From: Nostoc sp. PCC 7107
GTDB lineage: Bacteria > Cyanobacteriota > Cyanobacteriia > Cyanobacteriales > Nostocaceae
DNA: 64,000 nucleotides
Assembly (NCBI RefSeq): GCF_000316625.1
Contig: NC_019676.1
Location: forward strand, 1,351,001 to 1,415,000
Direction of reading: 5' to 3'
Shown one piece after another: positions 1 to 10,471 of this stretch. Every line of letters begins with the position of its first letter. Positions within the stretch are counted from its first letter, which is position 1. Below the pieces are notes generated by a model. The model was not told the origin of the DNA and did no database searches. It saw only the letters and a list, made by a program, of their open reading frames with translations. A program made the position numbers and the translations under genes.

Positions 1-2
1 AA

Positions 3-197
3 TGGCTCAAAATAGAATCAACTGATTACATTGCCGAATGCTTAGAGGCTTGTGAAACTCTAGAAATGGTAGCTGACTTACGGGAAATATTTCCTCGACG
101 GGCGCTCAGTTCGGCAAGTATTAAGGTAGAAGAGGTGCAACGTCAAAGGCTTGTTAACTGGTTGCAGGTGTTGAACCAAGAAGAAAAAGCTGCATAG
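3..197 (+). CDS. C-terminal end of an unknown protein (5' end outside the window)
   Basis: An open frame enters the window at its left edge and ends at the TAG at 195-197. The 64 visible residues are rich in Glu, Leu and Arg, look helical and end in EEKAA. I recognise no family. The codon pattern looks coding and the frame is uninterrupted, but no start is visible, so the reading frame could also be chance. It is followed by a 126-bp gap before the kinase gene on the same strand. Confidence 0.45.
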   Translation, partial: WLKIESTDYIAECLEACETLEMVADLREIFPRRALSSASIKVEEVQRQRLVNWLQVLNQEEKAA

Positions 198-323
198 AAT
201 TTTCAAAAGAGGAAAAGCAAGCATTTTTCTCCATTGTCAATTGAAATTACATTTAGCAAATATCAGCACTCTTCTGCCAAGGAAAGGGGACAATAAAGAC
301 AAGTATCCCTCAGTCCGCAACGC

Positions 324-1469
324 ATGAGCTACTGCCTTAATCCTCGGTGTCCCAAATCTGAAAATCCGGCTGATGTTAATTTCTGTACGACTTGTGGTTC
401 TAAGTTGCTACTCAAAGAACGCTACCGCGCCATTAGGCCGATAGGACAAGGTGGTTTTGGCAGAACTTTTTTGGCTGTAGATGAAGATAAACCGTCAAAA
501 CCATGTTGTGTAATTAAGCAATTTTATCCTCAAGCCCAAGGCACAAACACAGTCAAAAAAGCTGTGGAATTATTTAACCAAGAAGCTGTGCAGTTGGATG
601 AATTGGGTAAACATCCACAAATTCCTGAACTTTTGGCATACTTTACTCAAGATGATCGACAGTATTTAGTCCAAGAATTTATCAATGGGTTAAATTTAGC
701 GCAGGAATTAGCAAAAAATGGAACTTTTAGTGAAACGCGGATTTACCAATTATTGAATGATTTATTATTAGTATTGCAGTTTTGTCATACAAAACAAGTA
801 ATCCACCGCGATATTAAACCAGAAAATATTATTTTACGTGAGAGCGATCGCAAACTAGTTTTAGTTGATTTTGGTGCTGCTAAATCTGCAACTGGCGCAG
901 CATTAAATCAAACTGGTACTAGTATTGGTAGTCCTGAATATGTTGCACCAGAACAAATCAGAGGTAGAGCAGTTTTTGGCAGTGATATTTATAGTTTAGG
1001 AGCTACTTGTATTAACTTATTAACTGGGCGATCGCCTTTTGATTCTTATGATACTAATTACGATACTTGGGTTTGGCAGAAATATTTAACAACTCCTGTG
1101 AATAATCACCTGAGCAGCATTCTCAATAAAATGCTCGAAAGTATCCCAGCTAAACGCTACCAAACAGTCGATGAAGTTCTGCACGACTTAAATACACAGT
1201 CACCAGTAGCCAATCAGCCACAGATATCTGTACAATCTCCTGTTCAGTCATCACCTACCTTACCGCCGACCGTTGTGAGCAATACACCTAGCCAAATTGA
1301 TTTAGAACTAGAAGAACTAAAAACTCAATTTATGGGCGGGAAACCTCAAGCAAATCAAGTTCAGCCAATCAATCCAACATCTCAACCTGCAAGTAAAAGC
1401 GAAATAGATCAAGAGTTAGAAGAATTAAAAGCGAAATACTTAGGTAAAAATAACTCACAAAATCCATGA
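324..1469 (+). CDS. Serine/threonine protein kinase with N-terminal zinc ribbon
   Basis: A 381-residue Hanks-type kinase. Residues 1-30 carry a CxxxxC...CxxC zinc-ribbon typical of cyanobacterial kinases. The kinase domain follows, with the glycine loop (GQGGFGRTF), a VIK lysine, the catalytic loop HRDIKPEN, DFG (DFGAAK) and APEQ. It has no transmembrane segment, so it should be cytosolic. After a Pro/Ser/Gln-rich linker the C-terminus holds two copies of a short acidic motif (IDLELEELK and IDQELEELK, about 35 residues apart), each followed by a basic/Gly stretch. ATG 324 is the first start before the ribbon. Substrate unknown. Confidence 0.93.
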   Translation: MSYCLNPRCPKSENPADVNFCTTCGSKLLLKERYRAIRPIGQGGFGRTFLAVDEDKPSKPCCVIKQFYPQAQGTNTVKKAVELFNQEAVQLDELGKHPQIPELLAYFTQDDRQYLVQEFINGLNLAQELAKNGTFSETRIYQLLNDLLLVLQFCHTKQVIHRDIKPENIILRESDRKLVLVDFGAAKSATGAALNQTGTSIGSPEYVAPEQIRGRAVFGSDIYSLGATCINLLTGRSPFDSYDTNYDTWVWQKYLTTPVNNHLSSILNKMLESIPAKRYQTVDEVLHDLNTQSPVANQPQISVQSPVQSSPTLPPTVVSNTPSQIDLELEELKTQFMGGKPQANQVQPINPTSQPASKSEIDQELEELKAKYLGKNNSQNP

Positions 1470-1760
1470 ATTATGAGTGTGATGCCTCAAGCCCCAGTTA
1501 CGCAACTTTTAAATATTCTTTCTAATATACTCATATTGAAATTTAACTATATGCTTGTGTAGTAATTAACTAAGTAAAGAAAAATTATGATAAATAATTA
1601 GTTGGGCATTATGTGAGAACGCATAAAGATGAAATACATCATATAGAACTCATATTTGACTTTGTAAACATTCCACTATACATACTTAATTTTGTTGTAA
1701 CAATCAAATCTGACTGCTATATAATACCTAAGTCATCCTCAGTTATGAAAATTAAATTTT

Positions 1761-2867
1761 ATGACTAAAAAATATATACCTAACGCTTTTTTGAAAATTG
1801 CAGATTCTCAATTATATGCAATTTTTGCTTGGAGTCAACGCACTGCGGAAGTTGTTCCTAAAAAATCATGGCTCACAATACTTGAAATATTTGTGCATGA
1901 ACATGAATTAGATAAAGCTTACCAAATATTTCAAAAACATCATCTGACTGTCATTACCGATGAAGTTTTTCAAGAACTGAACCAATATGAATGCTTGATT
2001 GAAGATGCGATCGTATTTTTAGCAGATGGGAAATTGACAATATTTGCTAAAGGCTTCCGCAGTTTTATTGAAAAAGAAATGCAATTTGAACTGGGTGAAT
2101 TGAGCCGAAACAATTACCAAATTCTCCAGCAATTATTTTATCAGCTTAATTTGGAAGATGATTTAGCCGATATTAACAACATACAACATTTCCAGCAAAT
2201 AGTAGAGCAACTGGAAAAACTTGGTTTATTATCGCCTGAAACAAATACTATTGACTGGGGAGATTTAAAAAGAACAGTTCCAATTTGTCAAGCATTTGGT
2301 TTAACTAGAGGTACACCAGTAGATAGATATTATCTCAGCAAGTTTTTGCATGAAGTTCAATCACAAATTGGCGGTGATATACTAGAAGTGGGAGGAACGC
2401 CAAAAGATAAAGATTTTTATGCGGTTAACTCAGGCACATCATATAAAATTCTCAATATAGAACCAGGCCTAGGAGTAGATATAGTTGGGGATGTTCATAA
2501 TGTATCCCTTGTAAAAGCAAACTCTTTGGACTCTATCATCATCTTTAATGTTTTAGAACATTGTTATGCACCTTGGGTAGTGGTGGAAAATATCCATAAG
2601 TGGTTAAAACCAGGTGGTAAATGTTTTGCAATGGTTCCCAGTTCTATCAGAATTCATGCTACCCCAATGGACTATTGGCGACCTCTTCCTGATGCTTTTG
2701 CTTGGATGTTTAAAAATTTTTCTCAGCATAAATTATATATTTACGGTAATCCTATTAGTGTCATAGCTAGTTATCATGGAATAGCTCAGGAAGAACTTAC
2801 AACCGAAGAATTAGACGCATTTCATCCTGATTTTCCTGTTGCTACTTGTATAGTGGCGAAAAAATAA
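1761..2867 (+). CDS. SAM-dependent methyltransferase-like protein
   Basis: 368 residues. The C-terminal half is a class I methyltransferase: ILEVGG (motif I position, residues about 208-213), then FNVLEHCYAP and WLKPGGKCFAMVP, the usual motif order in the Methyltransf_11 group. Motif I is EVGGTP rather than the classic E/DxGxGxG, so SAM binding may be atypical. The N-terminal ~190 residues are helical and unrecognised. It is convergent with the GT2 glycosyltransferase gene 35 bp downstream, which suggests a role in glycan or small-molecule modification. That role is inference. Confidence 0.75.
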   Translation: MTKKYIPNAFLKIADSQLYAIFAWSQRTAEVVPKKSWLTILEIFVHEHELDKAYQIFQKHHLTVITDEVFQELNQYECLIEDAIVFLADGKLTIFAKGFRSFIEKEMQFELGELSRNNYQILQQLFYQLNLEDDLADINNIQHFQQIVEQLEKLGLLSPETNTIDWGDLKRTVPICQAFGLTRGTPVDRYYLSKFLHEVQSQIGGDILEVGGTPKDKDFYAVNSGTSYKILNIEPGLGVDIVGDVHNVSLVKANSLDSIIIFNVLEHCYAPWVVVENIHKWLKPGGKCFAMVPSSIRIHATPMDYWRPLPDAFAWMFKNFSQHKLYIYGNPISVIASYHGIAQEELTTEELDAFHPDFPVATCIVAKK

Positions 2868-2902
2868 ATTTTAAACGTTTTTCACTTGATTTTATGCACT
2901 AT

Positions 2903-3565
2903 TTAGCTAGATTGCGAAATTCCTTCTAAAACACTCTTAGTAATACTAGTCTCTGCTCTAGTGTATACATAAGTTTGCAAGTGAGGGATTTTTTGAGTTT
3001 TGAAGACTTTCTCGGCTCTGTCCCAAAAATCGGTATCTTCTCCATAAGCAATATTATGAAAGCCTTTCAATGCAAAAAATACTGCTCTCTTACCAAAGAA
3101 TGTAGGACCTAGTACGCATTCTCGGAGATTAATTGTTTTACCCGGTTGAAAATAATCTGCCACGAAAACCTCTTCTTCTGTGGCAAATCCACCTTCAATT
3201 AAATCAATTTCTGGATGCTCCTGCATATATTTAATGCGTACAGATAGATGTTCTGGTAGGTATGTATCATCGCTATCTAGAAATGTTATGTATCTACCAA
3301 AAGATGCCTGAATACCAGTATTTTTAGCGTGCCAAAGTTTTTTATTTTGATGTTTTAAATAACGAATATTTGGGAAACTTTGAATATATTGATTGACAAC
3401 TTCAAAGGTATTATCAGTACTGCCATCATCCACTATAATCAGTTCCCAATCTTGAAAAGTTTGGGCAATCACACTATTAATACAACGATTTAAGTATTTT
3501 TCTCGGTTGTAAGTACAAAGGATAATTGATATGTCAGGAACTACGTCAAAAATTGCATTAGTCAT
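2903..3565 (-). CDS. Family 2 glycosyltransferase
   Basis: 220 residues with a GT-A fold signature: ISIILCTYNREKYLNRCI at the N-terminus, IIVDDGSTDNT at about residues 43-53 and LDSDD (the DxD metal/nucleotide-sugar site) near residue 97. The later part (GFHNIAYGEDTDFWDRA) holds the ED motif usual in GT2 enzymes. It should transfer a sugar from a nucleotide-sugar donor. The acceptor is unknown. It is a short, single-domain member without membrane segments. Confidence 0.9.
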   Translation of the reverse strand: MTNAIFDVVPDISIILCTYNREKYLNRCINSVIAQTFQDWELIIVDDGSTDNTFEVVNQYIQSFPNIRYLKHQNKKLWHAKNTGIQASFGRYITFLDSDDTYLPEHLSVRIKYMQEHPEIDLIEGGFATEEEVFVADYFQPGKTINLRECVLGPTFFGKRAVFFALKGFHNIAYGEDTDFWDRAEKVFKTQKIPHLQTYVYTRAETSITKSVLEGISQSS

Positions 3566-3671
3566 GATTCAAGAACTCGAAAATATATAACTACTTAGCA
3601 GCAGTGAGCAGTAATAACGAAAATATTGTACAAGATAGTAGTAAGTATTCAGTGTTTTAGGTTTGATCCAT

Positions 3672-3905
3672 ATGACATCAACAGTGCCATTAAATCAGCC
3701 ACCCCCCAACAATCAAACCCAACGCTGGACATTTCTAAACTATTCGGACTGACAAGACGATTTCTCGATGGGCGTTGCGTTGGGTTGTGGTGGGGACGGT
3801 GAGTGGTTTATTTGCCGGGTTGTCCTGGAATGTTTTAGAATTTGATTGTTGCTCAACTAAAGTCTCAACAAGAAGCGATTGATTAACTCAAAAAACAGTC
3901 AATCA
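3672..3905 (+). pseudogene. Decayed 5' part of a membrane-protein gene
   Basis: From ATG 3672 a protein-like start (MTSTVPLNQPPP...RWTFLNYSD) runs to a TGA. Reading then makes sense in another frame, as a hydrophobic helix (RWALRWVVVGTVSGLFAGL), and in the third frame as LIVAQLKSQQEAID followed by a stop. The order fits an N-terminus, a membrane helix and a coiled region of one ancestral protein broken by at least two frameshifts. No family assigned. Confidence 0.4.
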
Positions 3906-3910
3906 ATCCT

Positions 3911-4123
3911 TTACATCTTCAGATGATTTTGAGATTCTTGTTTGGCTGCCAAATATTTTGCGATCGCTGCGGCATTTAGCGGGATAACTTTCGTATTTGG
4001 GCGTATTGTCTGTAAAAATGCGTTCAGGCTGCCACAAGAATGACTAGCCTTACGATATACACGAGCATAACTTACACCAGGCAGACGGAAATAGCTACCT
4101 ATGGCTAATTGTTGAAATGTCAT
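3911..4123 (-). CDS. Small conserved-type protein, function unknown
   Basis: 70 residues beginning MTFQQLAIGSYFRLPG. The pattern (short N-terminal strand pair, FRLPG, YxRVYRKASH, then a polar tail) resembles small cyanobacterial proteins of unknown function. It stands alone between a decayed gene and the gyrA upstream region. No motif allows a functional call. Confidence 0.5.
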   Translation of the reverse strand: MTFQQLAIGSYFRLPGVSYARVYRKASHSCGSLNAFLQTIRPNTKVIPLNAAAIAKYLAAKQESQNHLKM

Positions 4124-4582
4124 CAGAGCTTCAGATAAATAACGACTGGGAAAATCACAATTGATTGACGAACTTAGCTATGATAAGCCGGATAAACTAA
4201 GAACCCAAGATTTTATCCAACTACCTTTAGATTGCCACTTTTTTCGCTCACTGTTTCTATCTCAATCCATAACTAAATGCTATGTCCTACCTCTTGTTGA
4301 TGCAGGCTCAGTCATAACTCGTAATTTGGCAAATTAGCTCTAAATTTAGGGAAAATTTAAAAAATTAACTTCCTTAGCTCAAACTATCTTCGTTAAATCT
4401 TATTTATCGCTTCTAAAAGAGGCATTTGTCGGGCTATTTTAGGTGAGCTTTTCGGGCAGAAAAAAACAATACGTGCTACAATTGTATCAAAATATGTCAA
4501 TTATTCAAGAGTAATTTGGAATAATTTTACGCTTTGCCAACTGTAAAGGCTAAAATATACGATTTTTGGAGTTTTTTAGGTT
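4124..4582. other. Upstream region of gyrA, no gene seen
   Basis: This is 459 bp, AT-rich, without a convincing open frame. It must hold the gyrA promoter. A TACAAT hexamer at 4477-4482 could be a -10 box, but no good -35 stands at the right spacing. Nothing else recognisable. Confidence 0.5.
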
Positions 4583-7171
4583 ATGACAACCTCACAGGAG
4601 AGGATTATCCCCACAGATCTCCGGAACGAAATGTCCCGGTCTTATCTGGAATACGCCATGAGTGTGATAGTGGGTCGGGCGCTACCAGATGCCAGGGATG
4701 GTCTGAAACCTGTGCATCGCCGTATCCTCTACGCTATGCACGAACTAGGTTTACTGCACGATCGCCCATTTAGAAAGTGCGCCCGTGTGGTTGGGGAAGT
4801 GTTGGGTAAATATCACCCCCACGGCGACACAGCAGTATACGATGCCTTGGTGCGGATGGCGCAGGATTTTTCCATGCGATCGCCATTAATTAACGGACAT
4901 GGTAACTTTGGTTCTGTAGATAACGATCCCCCGGCAGCAATGCGATACACAGAATGTCGCTTGCAAGCTTTAACTAGCGCCGCTTTACTCCAAGACATCG
5001 AATCAGAAACTGTAGACTTTGCGGATAACTTCGACGGTTCCCAACAAGAACCCACAGTTTTACCCTCGCGTATCCCCCAACTCCTATTAAATGGTTCATC
5101 GGGAATTGCTGTGGGGATGGCGACGAACATTCCGCCCCACAACTTAGGCGAACTGATTGACGGATTAGTAGCCCTAATTCACAATCCCGAAATCACCGAC
5201 CTCCAGTTGATGCAGTACATCCACGGGCCAGATTTCCCCACTGGGGCGCAAATTCTCGGCACGGCGGCAATTAAAGAAGCATATACCACGGGGCGCGGTT
5301 CCATTACCATGCGTGGTGTCGCCAACATAGAAACCATCGAACAGCGTGGTCGTCCCGAACGGGAAGCAATTATCATCACCGAATTGCCTTATCAAACCAA
5401 TAAGGCCGCATTAATTGAGAAAATAGCCGAATTAGTCAACGACAAGCGGATTGAAGGGATTGCAGATATCCGGGATGAAAGCGATCGCGACGGGATGCGA
5501 ATTGTCATCGAACTCAAGCGCGATGCTTATCCCCGCGTGGTGTTGAACAACCTTTACAAGCAAACCCCACTGCAAGCCAACTTTGGGGCAAATATGCTGG
5601 CGTTGGTCAACGGGGAACCACAAATCCTCACCCTGAAGCAATTTTTAGAAGTCTTCCTCGATTTTCGCATCATCTCCATTACCAGACGTACCCAGTACGA
5701 ACTGCGAAAAGCGGAAGAACGCGACCATCTTTTGCAAGGATTATTGATTGCTTTATCCCATTTAGATACAATCATTAATTTAATTCGTCATGCCCCGGAC
5801 GCGCCCACAGCTAAAGGCGAGTTAATCACAAGCTACGGACTCTCCGAAGTCCAAGCCGACGCGATTTTGCAAATGCAACTGCGGCGCTTGACTGCCTTAG
5901 AAGCAGATAAAATTCGGCTAGAACATGAAGAATTACAAGAACGGATCGGCGATTTGCGAGATATTCTGGCACGGCGAGAAAGAATTTTAGAAATTATTGA
6001 AGCTGAAATTTCGCACATCAAAACCAGCTTTGCCACACCCCGACGCACAATTATTACCCACGCCGAAGGTGAAATCGATGAACGTGACCTGATTGCTAAC
6101 GAAAAAGCAATTATTCTATTAACACAGCAAGGTTACATCAAACGGATGCCCGTCAACACCTTTGAGGCGCAAAGCCGCGCCACTAGAGGGAAGGCCGCCG
6201 CGAAGGTCAAAGATGATGACACAGTAGAACATTTCTTAACTTGTTGCGATCACGATAGTGTTTTATTCTTTAGCGATCGCGGCGTAGTCTACTGCCTCAA
6301 AGCCTATCAAATTCCCGTGGGTTCCCGCACCAGTCGGGGTACACCCATTGTCCAGATGCTACCCATTCCCAAGGAAGAAAAAATCACCTCCATTGTCCCC
6401 GTTGACGAGTTCAGCGACGATGAATATTTAGTCATGCTGACCAAAGGCGGCAATATTAAGAAAACTGCCTTGGCAGCTTTTAGCCATATTCGGGCGAATG
6501 GTTTGATTGCCATTTCCTTAGAAGAAGGGGATCAACTGCGCTGGGTACGCCGCGCTAGAGTTGAAGACAGCATCATCGTTGGTTCTCGTCTGGGGATGGC
6601 AATACACTTTAGATGTACCCACGAACAACTGCGGCCTCTCGGTAGGGCGACGCGGGGTGTCAAATCGATGAAACTCAAAAAGGGTGATGAACTCGTGGGG
6701 ATGGATATTATTCCCGCCGCTATTTTAGAAACACTCGACACGGGAACAGAAGAGTCAGAAATCGAAGAAATCGAAACCGAAGATATCGAAAATGCGGAAG
6801 AAACCACAGAAGTAGAAGTAACCGGGAATGTTGGCCCTTGGGTGCTAGTAATTACAATGGGCGGTTACGGTAAACGCGTACCCGTAGCCCAATTCCGTTT
6901 GCAAAACCGTGCCGGACAAGGTTTAATGGCTACCAAATTCAAAAACCGCAAAACCAAAGACAAATTAGCAACCTTGCAAATTGTCAACAGCGACGATGAA
7001 ATCATGATGGTGACAAATCGCGGTATCATTATCCGTCAGGCTACCAATGCAATTTCCATTCAATCGCGATCGGCTACTGGCGTAAGAGTTCAACGCTTAG
7101 ACGAAGATGACGCAATTACCGGAGTTGCGATCGTTCCGCCTGATACTGGTGATGAAGAAGAAACAGAATGA
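4583..7171 (+). CDS. gyrA: DNA gyrase subunit A (type IIA topoisomerase A subunit)
   Basis: 862 residues, the normal GyrA length. The breakage-reunion domain has the catalytic tyrosine in AAMRYTE (Tyr122) and the quinolone-region sequence [13 protein letters not shown] (Thr83, Asp87 in E. coli numbering). The C-terminal half is a six-bladed DNA-wrapping domain. Where E. coli has the GyrA box QRRGGKG, this protein reads [13 protein letters not shown], a degenerate box. An acidic Glu/Thr-rich insertion (about residues 716-752) separates two blades. Start ATG 4583 gives [13 protein letters not shown]. The stop overlaps lnt (ATGA), implying translational coupling. It could be a ParC-like paralogue, but length and blades favour GyrA. 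Confidence 0.92.
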   Translation: MTTSQERIIPTDLRNEMSRSYLEYAMSVIVGRALPDARDGLKPVHRRILYAMHELGLLHDRPFRKCARVVGEVLGKYHPHGDTAVYDALVRMAQDFSMRSPLINGHGNFGSVDNDPPAAMRYTECRLQALTSAALLQDIESETVDFADNFDGSQQEPTVLPSRIPQLLLNGSSGIAVGMATNIPPHNLGELIDGLVALIHNPEITDLQLMQYIHGPDFPTGAQILGTAAIKEAYTTGRGSITMRGVANIETIEQRGRPEREAIIITELPYQTNKAALIEKIAELVNDKRIEGIADIRDESDRDGMRIVIELKRDAYPRVVLNNLYKQTPLQANFGANMLALVNGEPQILTLKQFLEVFLDFRIISITRRTQYELRKAEERDHLLQGLLIALSHLDTIINLIRHAPDAPTAKGELITSYGLSEVQADAILQMQLRRLTALEADKIRLEHEELQERIGDLRDILARRERILEIIEAEISHIKTSFATPRRTIITHAEGEIDERDLIANEKAIILLTQQGYIKRMPVNTFEAQSRATRGKAAAKVKDDDTVEHFLTCCDHDSVLFFSDRGVVYCLKAYQIPVGSRTSRGTPIVQMLPIPKEEKITSIVPVDEFSDDEYLVMLTKGGNIKKTALAAFSHIRANGLIAISLEEGDQLRWVRRARVEDSIIVGSRLGMAIHFRCTHEQLRPLGRATRGVKSMKLKKGDELVGMDIIPAAILETLDTGTEESEIEEIETEDIENAEETTEVEVTGNVGPWVLVITMGGYGKRVPVAQFRLQNRAGQGLMATKFKNRKTKDKLATLQIVNSDDEIMMVTNRGIIIRQATNAISIQSRSATGVRVQRLDEDDAITGVAIVPPDTGDEEETE

Positions 7172-8826
7172 AGGCAAAGGTAAAAAGTAAAAAGGCAAAA
7201 GAAAGAGGCGATAATTCATTTTTAACTTTTGCCTTTTACCTTTTGCTTTCTCTAATTAGTGGGGTTTTGATGGGGCTAACCGTCGCCCCTGTGGGTGCGT
7301 GGTTTCTGGCTTGGATAGCCTTAGCCCCGCTTTGGGTATTAGTTGTTAAACAAAGTAACTCTTGTTTAGAAGGTAAAAAGTCAAAACCATTTTTTTTACC
7401 TTTTACCTCCTTCGGATTTCGCCAGTCGCTCATGGGGGAAACCCCCAAGACCGCGCTGGCTCACTTTTACCTTTTACCTTTATTTTGGGGTGTTGGTTAT
7501 CACAGCGTCGCCCTTTTTTGGATTACTGGGATTCACCCAATGGATTGGTTGGGTGTACCTTGGTGGCCGAGTTTAGCTATTGCTATATTTTGTTGGGGCT
7601 TTATTAGCCTATGGGGTGGGTTATTTGTCACCCTTTGGGCGGCGGGAATGGTATGGCTGAATCAAGGAAAACCTTGGTTGCGAGTTTTAATTGGTACAGC
7701 CCTGTGGTGCGGTTTAGAAAGTTTGTGGAGTTCCGGTTCTTTGTGGTGGAGTGCTTTAGCGTATACGCAATCACCGCATAACTTAGTAATTTTACATCTT
7801 GGGCAACTATCTGGCCCTAATACTGTAACAGCGGCGATCGCCGCCTTCAATGGACTAATCGCCGAAGCTTACCTATCTTCTACACCTCGGCGGTTCGTCA
7901 ATAAATATTTAGCATTAGCCACAGGCCTATTCATCACCTTACATCTAATCGGCTGGTTTTTATATAGCCAACCCATCGCCCAACCAGCAGCAGCCGCCTT
8001 AAAAATTGGCGTTGTGCAAGGTAACATCCCCAACAAAATCAAAGTCAAACCCGAAGGTTATCGCCGTGCCATTACAGGCTACACCAGTGGTTATTTAACT
8101 TTAGCCGAACAAGGTGTAAATGCTGTCCTCACACCCGAAGGCGCGTTACCAATTTTTCAGCGCAATTTTGGAGACACACCCCTATTTGCAGCAGTACAGC
8201 AAAAAGGTGTAGTCGTTTGGGTTGGTGCTTTTGGGGAAAAGGGACGCAGTTATACAAACAGTTTGTTTACCGTTAATAGCCAGGGTGAAACTACCAGCCG
8301 CTACGATAAATCCAAACTCGTACCCTTGGGTGAATATATCCCCTTTGAGGAAATTTTAGGTAAATTAATCAGCCGCTTGTCACCATTGGATGAACACCAA
8401 GTTCATGGTGCAGCCAACCAAATATTTGATACACCTTTTGGGCAAGCAATTGTTGGTATTTGCTACGAATCGGCATTTCCTGAAGTATTTCGCCGTCAAG
8501 CTGCGGCGGGTGGGCAATTTATCCTTAGTTCTTCTAACGATGCCCATTACAGTGCAGCTATGCCATTCCAGCATCATGCTCAGGATATCATGCGAGCGAT
8601 TGAAACTGATAGGTGGTCAGCACGGGCTACTAATACGGGATATTCAGCTTTTGTCGACCCCCACGGCAAAACTTTGTGGATATCTGGCTATAATACCTAC
8701 GAAACTCACGCAGAGACTATATATCGCCGTCAAACGCAGACTTTATATGTGCATTGGGGTGATTGGTTGACACCTTTGTTGTTGGGTTTGGGTGTTGTTG
8801 GTTGGTTTGTGGGGAAAGTATTTTAA
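7168..8826 (+). CDS. lnt: Apolipoprotein N-acyltransferase
   Basis: 552 residues. Lnt N-acylates the N-terminal cysteine of lipoproteins in the inner membrane. An N-terminal multi-helix membrane region is followed from about residue 280 by a nitrilase/CN-hydrolase domain: LTPEGALP (catalytic Glu), [14 protein letters not shown] (catalytic Lys) and [10 protein letters not shown] (catalytic Cys), then a last membrane helix. The ATG overlaps the gyrA stop. Two segments of the N-terminal region (codons around 7173-7245 and 7372-7481) are repeat-derived DNA read in frame: one forms part of the first helix, the other adds a loop with LMGETP. Whether the true start lies further in is uncertain. Confidence 0.9.
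   Translation: MKAKVKSKKAKERGDNSFLTFAFYLLLSLISGVLMGLTVAPVGAWFLAWIALAPLWVLVVKQSNSCLEGKKSKPFFLPFTSFGFRQSLMGETPKTALAHFYLLPLFWGVGYHSVALFWITGIHPMDWLGVPWWPSLAIAIFCWGFISLWGGLFVTLWAAGMVWLNQGKPWLRVLIGTALWCGLESLWSSGSLWWSALAYTQSPHNLVILHLGQLSGPNTVTAAIAAFNGLIAEAYLSSTPRRFVNKYLALATGLFITLHLIGWFLYSQPIAQPAAAALKIGVVQGNIPNKIKVKPEGYRRAITGYTSGYLTLAEQGVNAVLTPEGALPIFQRNFGDTPLFAAVQQKGVVVWVGAFGEKGRSYTNSLFTVNSQGETTSRYDKSKLVPLGEYIPFEEILGKLISRLSPLDEHQVHGAANQIFDTPFGQAIVGICYESAFPEVFRRQAAAGGQFILSSSNDAHYSAAMPFQHHAQDIMRAIETDRWSARATNTGYSAFVDPHGKTLWISGYNTYETHAETIYRRQTQTLYVHWGDWLTPLLLGLGVVGWFVGKVF
7173..7245. repeat. Imperfect palindrome of Nostoc intergenic type inside the lnt start
   Basis: Left arm 7173-7201 (GGTAAAAAG...AAGGCAAAAG type) and right arm 7223-7245 (CTTTTGCCTTTTACC...) are complementary with a few mismatches. 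Similar A/T-run palindromes lie in intergenic DNA of this window (62256-62334). Here both arms are translated as the first 26 residues of lnt. Confidence 0.6.
7372..7481. repeat. Dispersed repeat inserted in frame in lnt
   Basis: A/T-run arms (GGTAAAAAG and CTTTTACCTTTTACC) flank a core at 7428-7446, GCTCATGGGGGAAACCCCC, with a perfect GGGGG/CCCCC hairpin. The same 19 bases recur at 13574-13592 between ktrB and ktrA. About 36 codons of lnt come from this segment without breaking the frame. Confidence 0.75.
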
Positions 8827-8967
8827 ACGCAGAGGGATGCAGAGTCCGCGCAGAGTTCCGCAAAGGAATAGGGGTTGAGAGAATTAGGAGGAAATGGAAG
8901 CAACAGTACAACAATCAAAAAAGCATTGTGTTTGCAGCATAACGCCTTTTAATTTTACTGGTCACTG

Positions 8968-10158
8968 TTAAACAGGTTTATCTGTTAACTCTGGTTGAGA
9001 TTTATTCGCTTGCAATTGCACCCAAGCAAAGAAGGGAATTGCGAGTAATTGAGTTGCAGTCGAAAATACTACTAATAAGGTGATGGAGCGATCATACAAA
9101 ACACCCATTAAAGTACTGCCTAAAAACCACGCTAAACCATAGCCAGTACTAAAGATACCATAAGCTGTGGCGCGTTTGTGTTTGGGGACGAGTCCGGCGA
9201 TCGCAGCTTTTAAAATTGACTCTTGCGCCCCCATCCCAATACCCCACAATGCTATACCTAACAGTGCTAATTGGGTATTGCCTAAAAATACCAATGGTGC
9301 GAAAAAGGAGGAAATAAACGCCGCAACCATCAAAATCGAAATACCTACGCGGTCAAATAAATAGCCAAATATCAGTGCAGCTACGGCATCAACGCCCATT
9401 GCCAAGGCATAAAATAAAGGAATTGTTTGACCGGAAGCAATATTTCCTTTTTGGAAATGAAAAGCAATTAAGGGAAAATCTGCATAACCAGCCGCAATAA
9501 TCGCCACTGCACCCAGATAAATCCAAAAAGTTCGCGGTATTCCGTCTTCTTGATTAATCTCAGTTTCAATTTCTAAATCGCTGGGGTTGGGATACAAAAA
9601 TTGCAAAACCAATAACACAATCAATCCCAACACCGCAGGTACAATCAAAATTGTGAAGGCATTGCGATACTCTCCTTGGAAATAAATCATTGCTGCTACC
9701 GCTAAAGGCCCCATCACAGCACCGGTTTGATCCATTGCTTCATGCAAACCAAAGCCAAAACCTCTACCAATTTGACTCACACCATGAGACAAGAGTGCAT
9801 CTCGCGGGGGAGTCCGCACGGCTTTACCTGTGCGTTCTGCCATCATCAAACCTGCGGCTACTTCCCATCTCCCAGCAAAGGCTAGTAATGGTACAACGGC
9901 AGTGTTCAAAATAAATCCTAACGTTGTAATACCCCAATACTTGCGAGTCTGGTCGCTGAGATAACCAATAGCTAGGCGCAAACCATAACCAATGAGTTCT
10001 CCAAACCCCGCTACCAAGCCTACCACAGTACCGCTTGCTCCCAAAACCTGTAAATAAGCCCCCGTAATACTACGCGCCCCTTCATAAGTGGCATCAGCAC
10101 AGAGACTAACAAAACCAAGTAAAATCACAAACTTCAAGGCGGCTGATTTCTGTGCCAT
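8968..10158 (-). CDS. MFS-type transporter
   Basis: About 396 residues and roughly twelve hydrophobic helices, a Major Facilitator Superfamily permease of the inner membrane. The loop after helix 2 reads GYLSDQTRKYWG (MFS signature type) and a later loop has ERTGKAVRTPPRDALL. I chose ATG 10158 (MAQKSAALKF). An upstream TTG would only add six residues. Substrate unknown. It is divergent from psb32 across a 313-bp gap in which I see no clear promoter. Confidence 0.85.
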   Translation of the reverse strand: MAQKSAALKFVILLGFVSLCADATYEGARSITGAYLQVLGASGTVVGLVAGFGELIGYGLRLAIGYLSDQTRKYWGITTLGFILNTAVVPLLAFAGRWEVAAGLMMAERTGKAVRTPPRDALLSHGVSQIGRGFGFGLHEAMDQTGAVMGPLAVAAMIYFQGEYRNAFTILIVPAVLGLIVLLVLQFLYPNPSDLEIETEINQEDGIPRTFWIYLGAVAIIAAGYADFPLIAFHFQKGNIASGQTIPLFYALAMGVDAVAALIFGYLFDRVGISILMVAAFISSFFAPLVFLGNTQLALLGIALWGIGMGAQESILKAAIAGLVPKHKRATAYGIFSTGYGLAWFLGSTLMGVLYDRSITLLVVFSTATQLLAIPFFAWVQLQANKSQPELTDKPV

Positions 10159-10471
10159 ACTCTTGTATCTATTCAAATTGCTACTTTAGAGAATTCTGCC
10201 TTCATTGCTAGATTTGAATTTGAAAAAAACAACCCTGTTTTGGAGAAATTGCTGGTTGTAGCAGCTAAGACAGAATTTCGGTTATATCATAAAGTTCTGT
10301 AATAGTTGGCAAAGTTCGCTGTAAACATTTGAATTTAGCCTTAAAGTTGCAAAATTACTAAATTATTTATTTCCTACTGGCAATTTTTTACATAGATAAA
10401 TTACTCAACAGGATGATTTTGTCATTGATTGTGTAGTATTTTTGGTGCTAGTCTGTCTTAGGATCAATCCA

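Noticed and set aside
4813-6807. Several minus-strand open frames inside gyrA
   Set aside because: They are shadows of the long, clearly coding gyrA frame.
8390-8770. 126-residue frame inside lnt
   Set aside because: Overlaps the conserved nitrilase domain of lnt in another frame and has no family features.
10442-10471. Upstream TTG start for psb32
   Set aside because: It adds ten residues before the signal sequence. ATG 10472 gives a normal signal peptide start.
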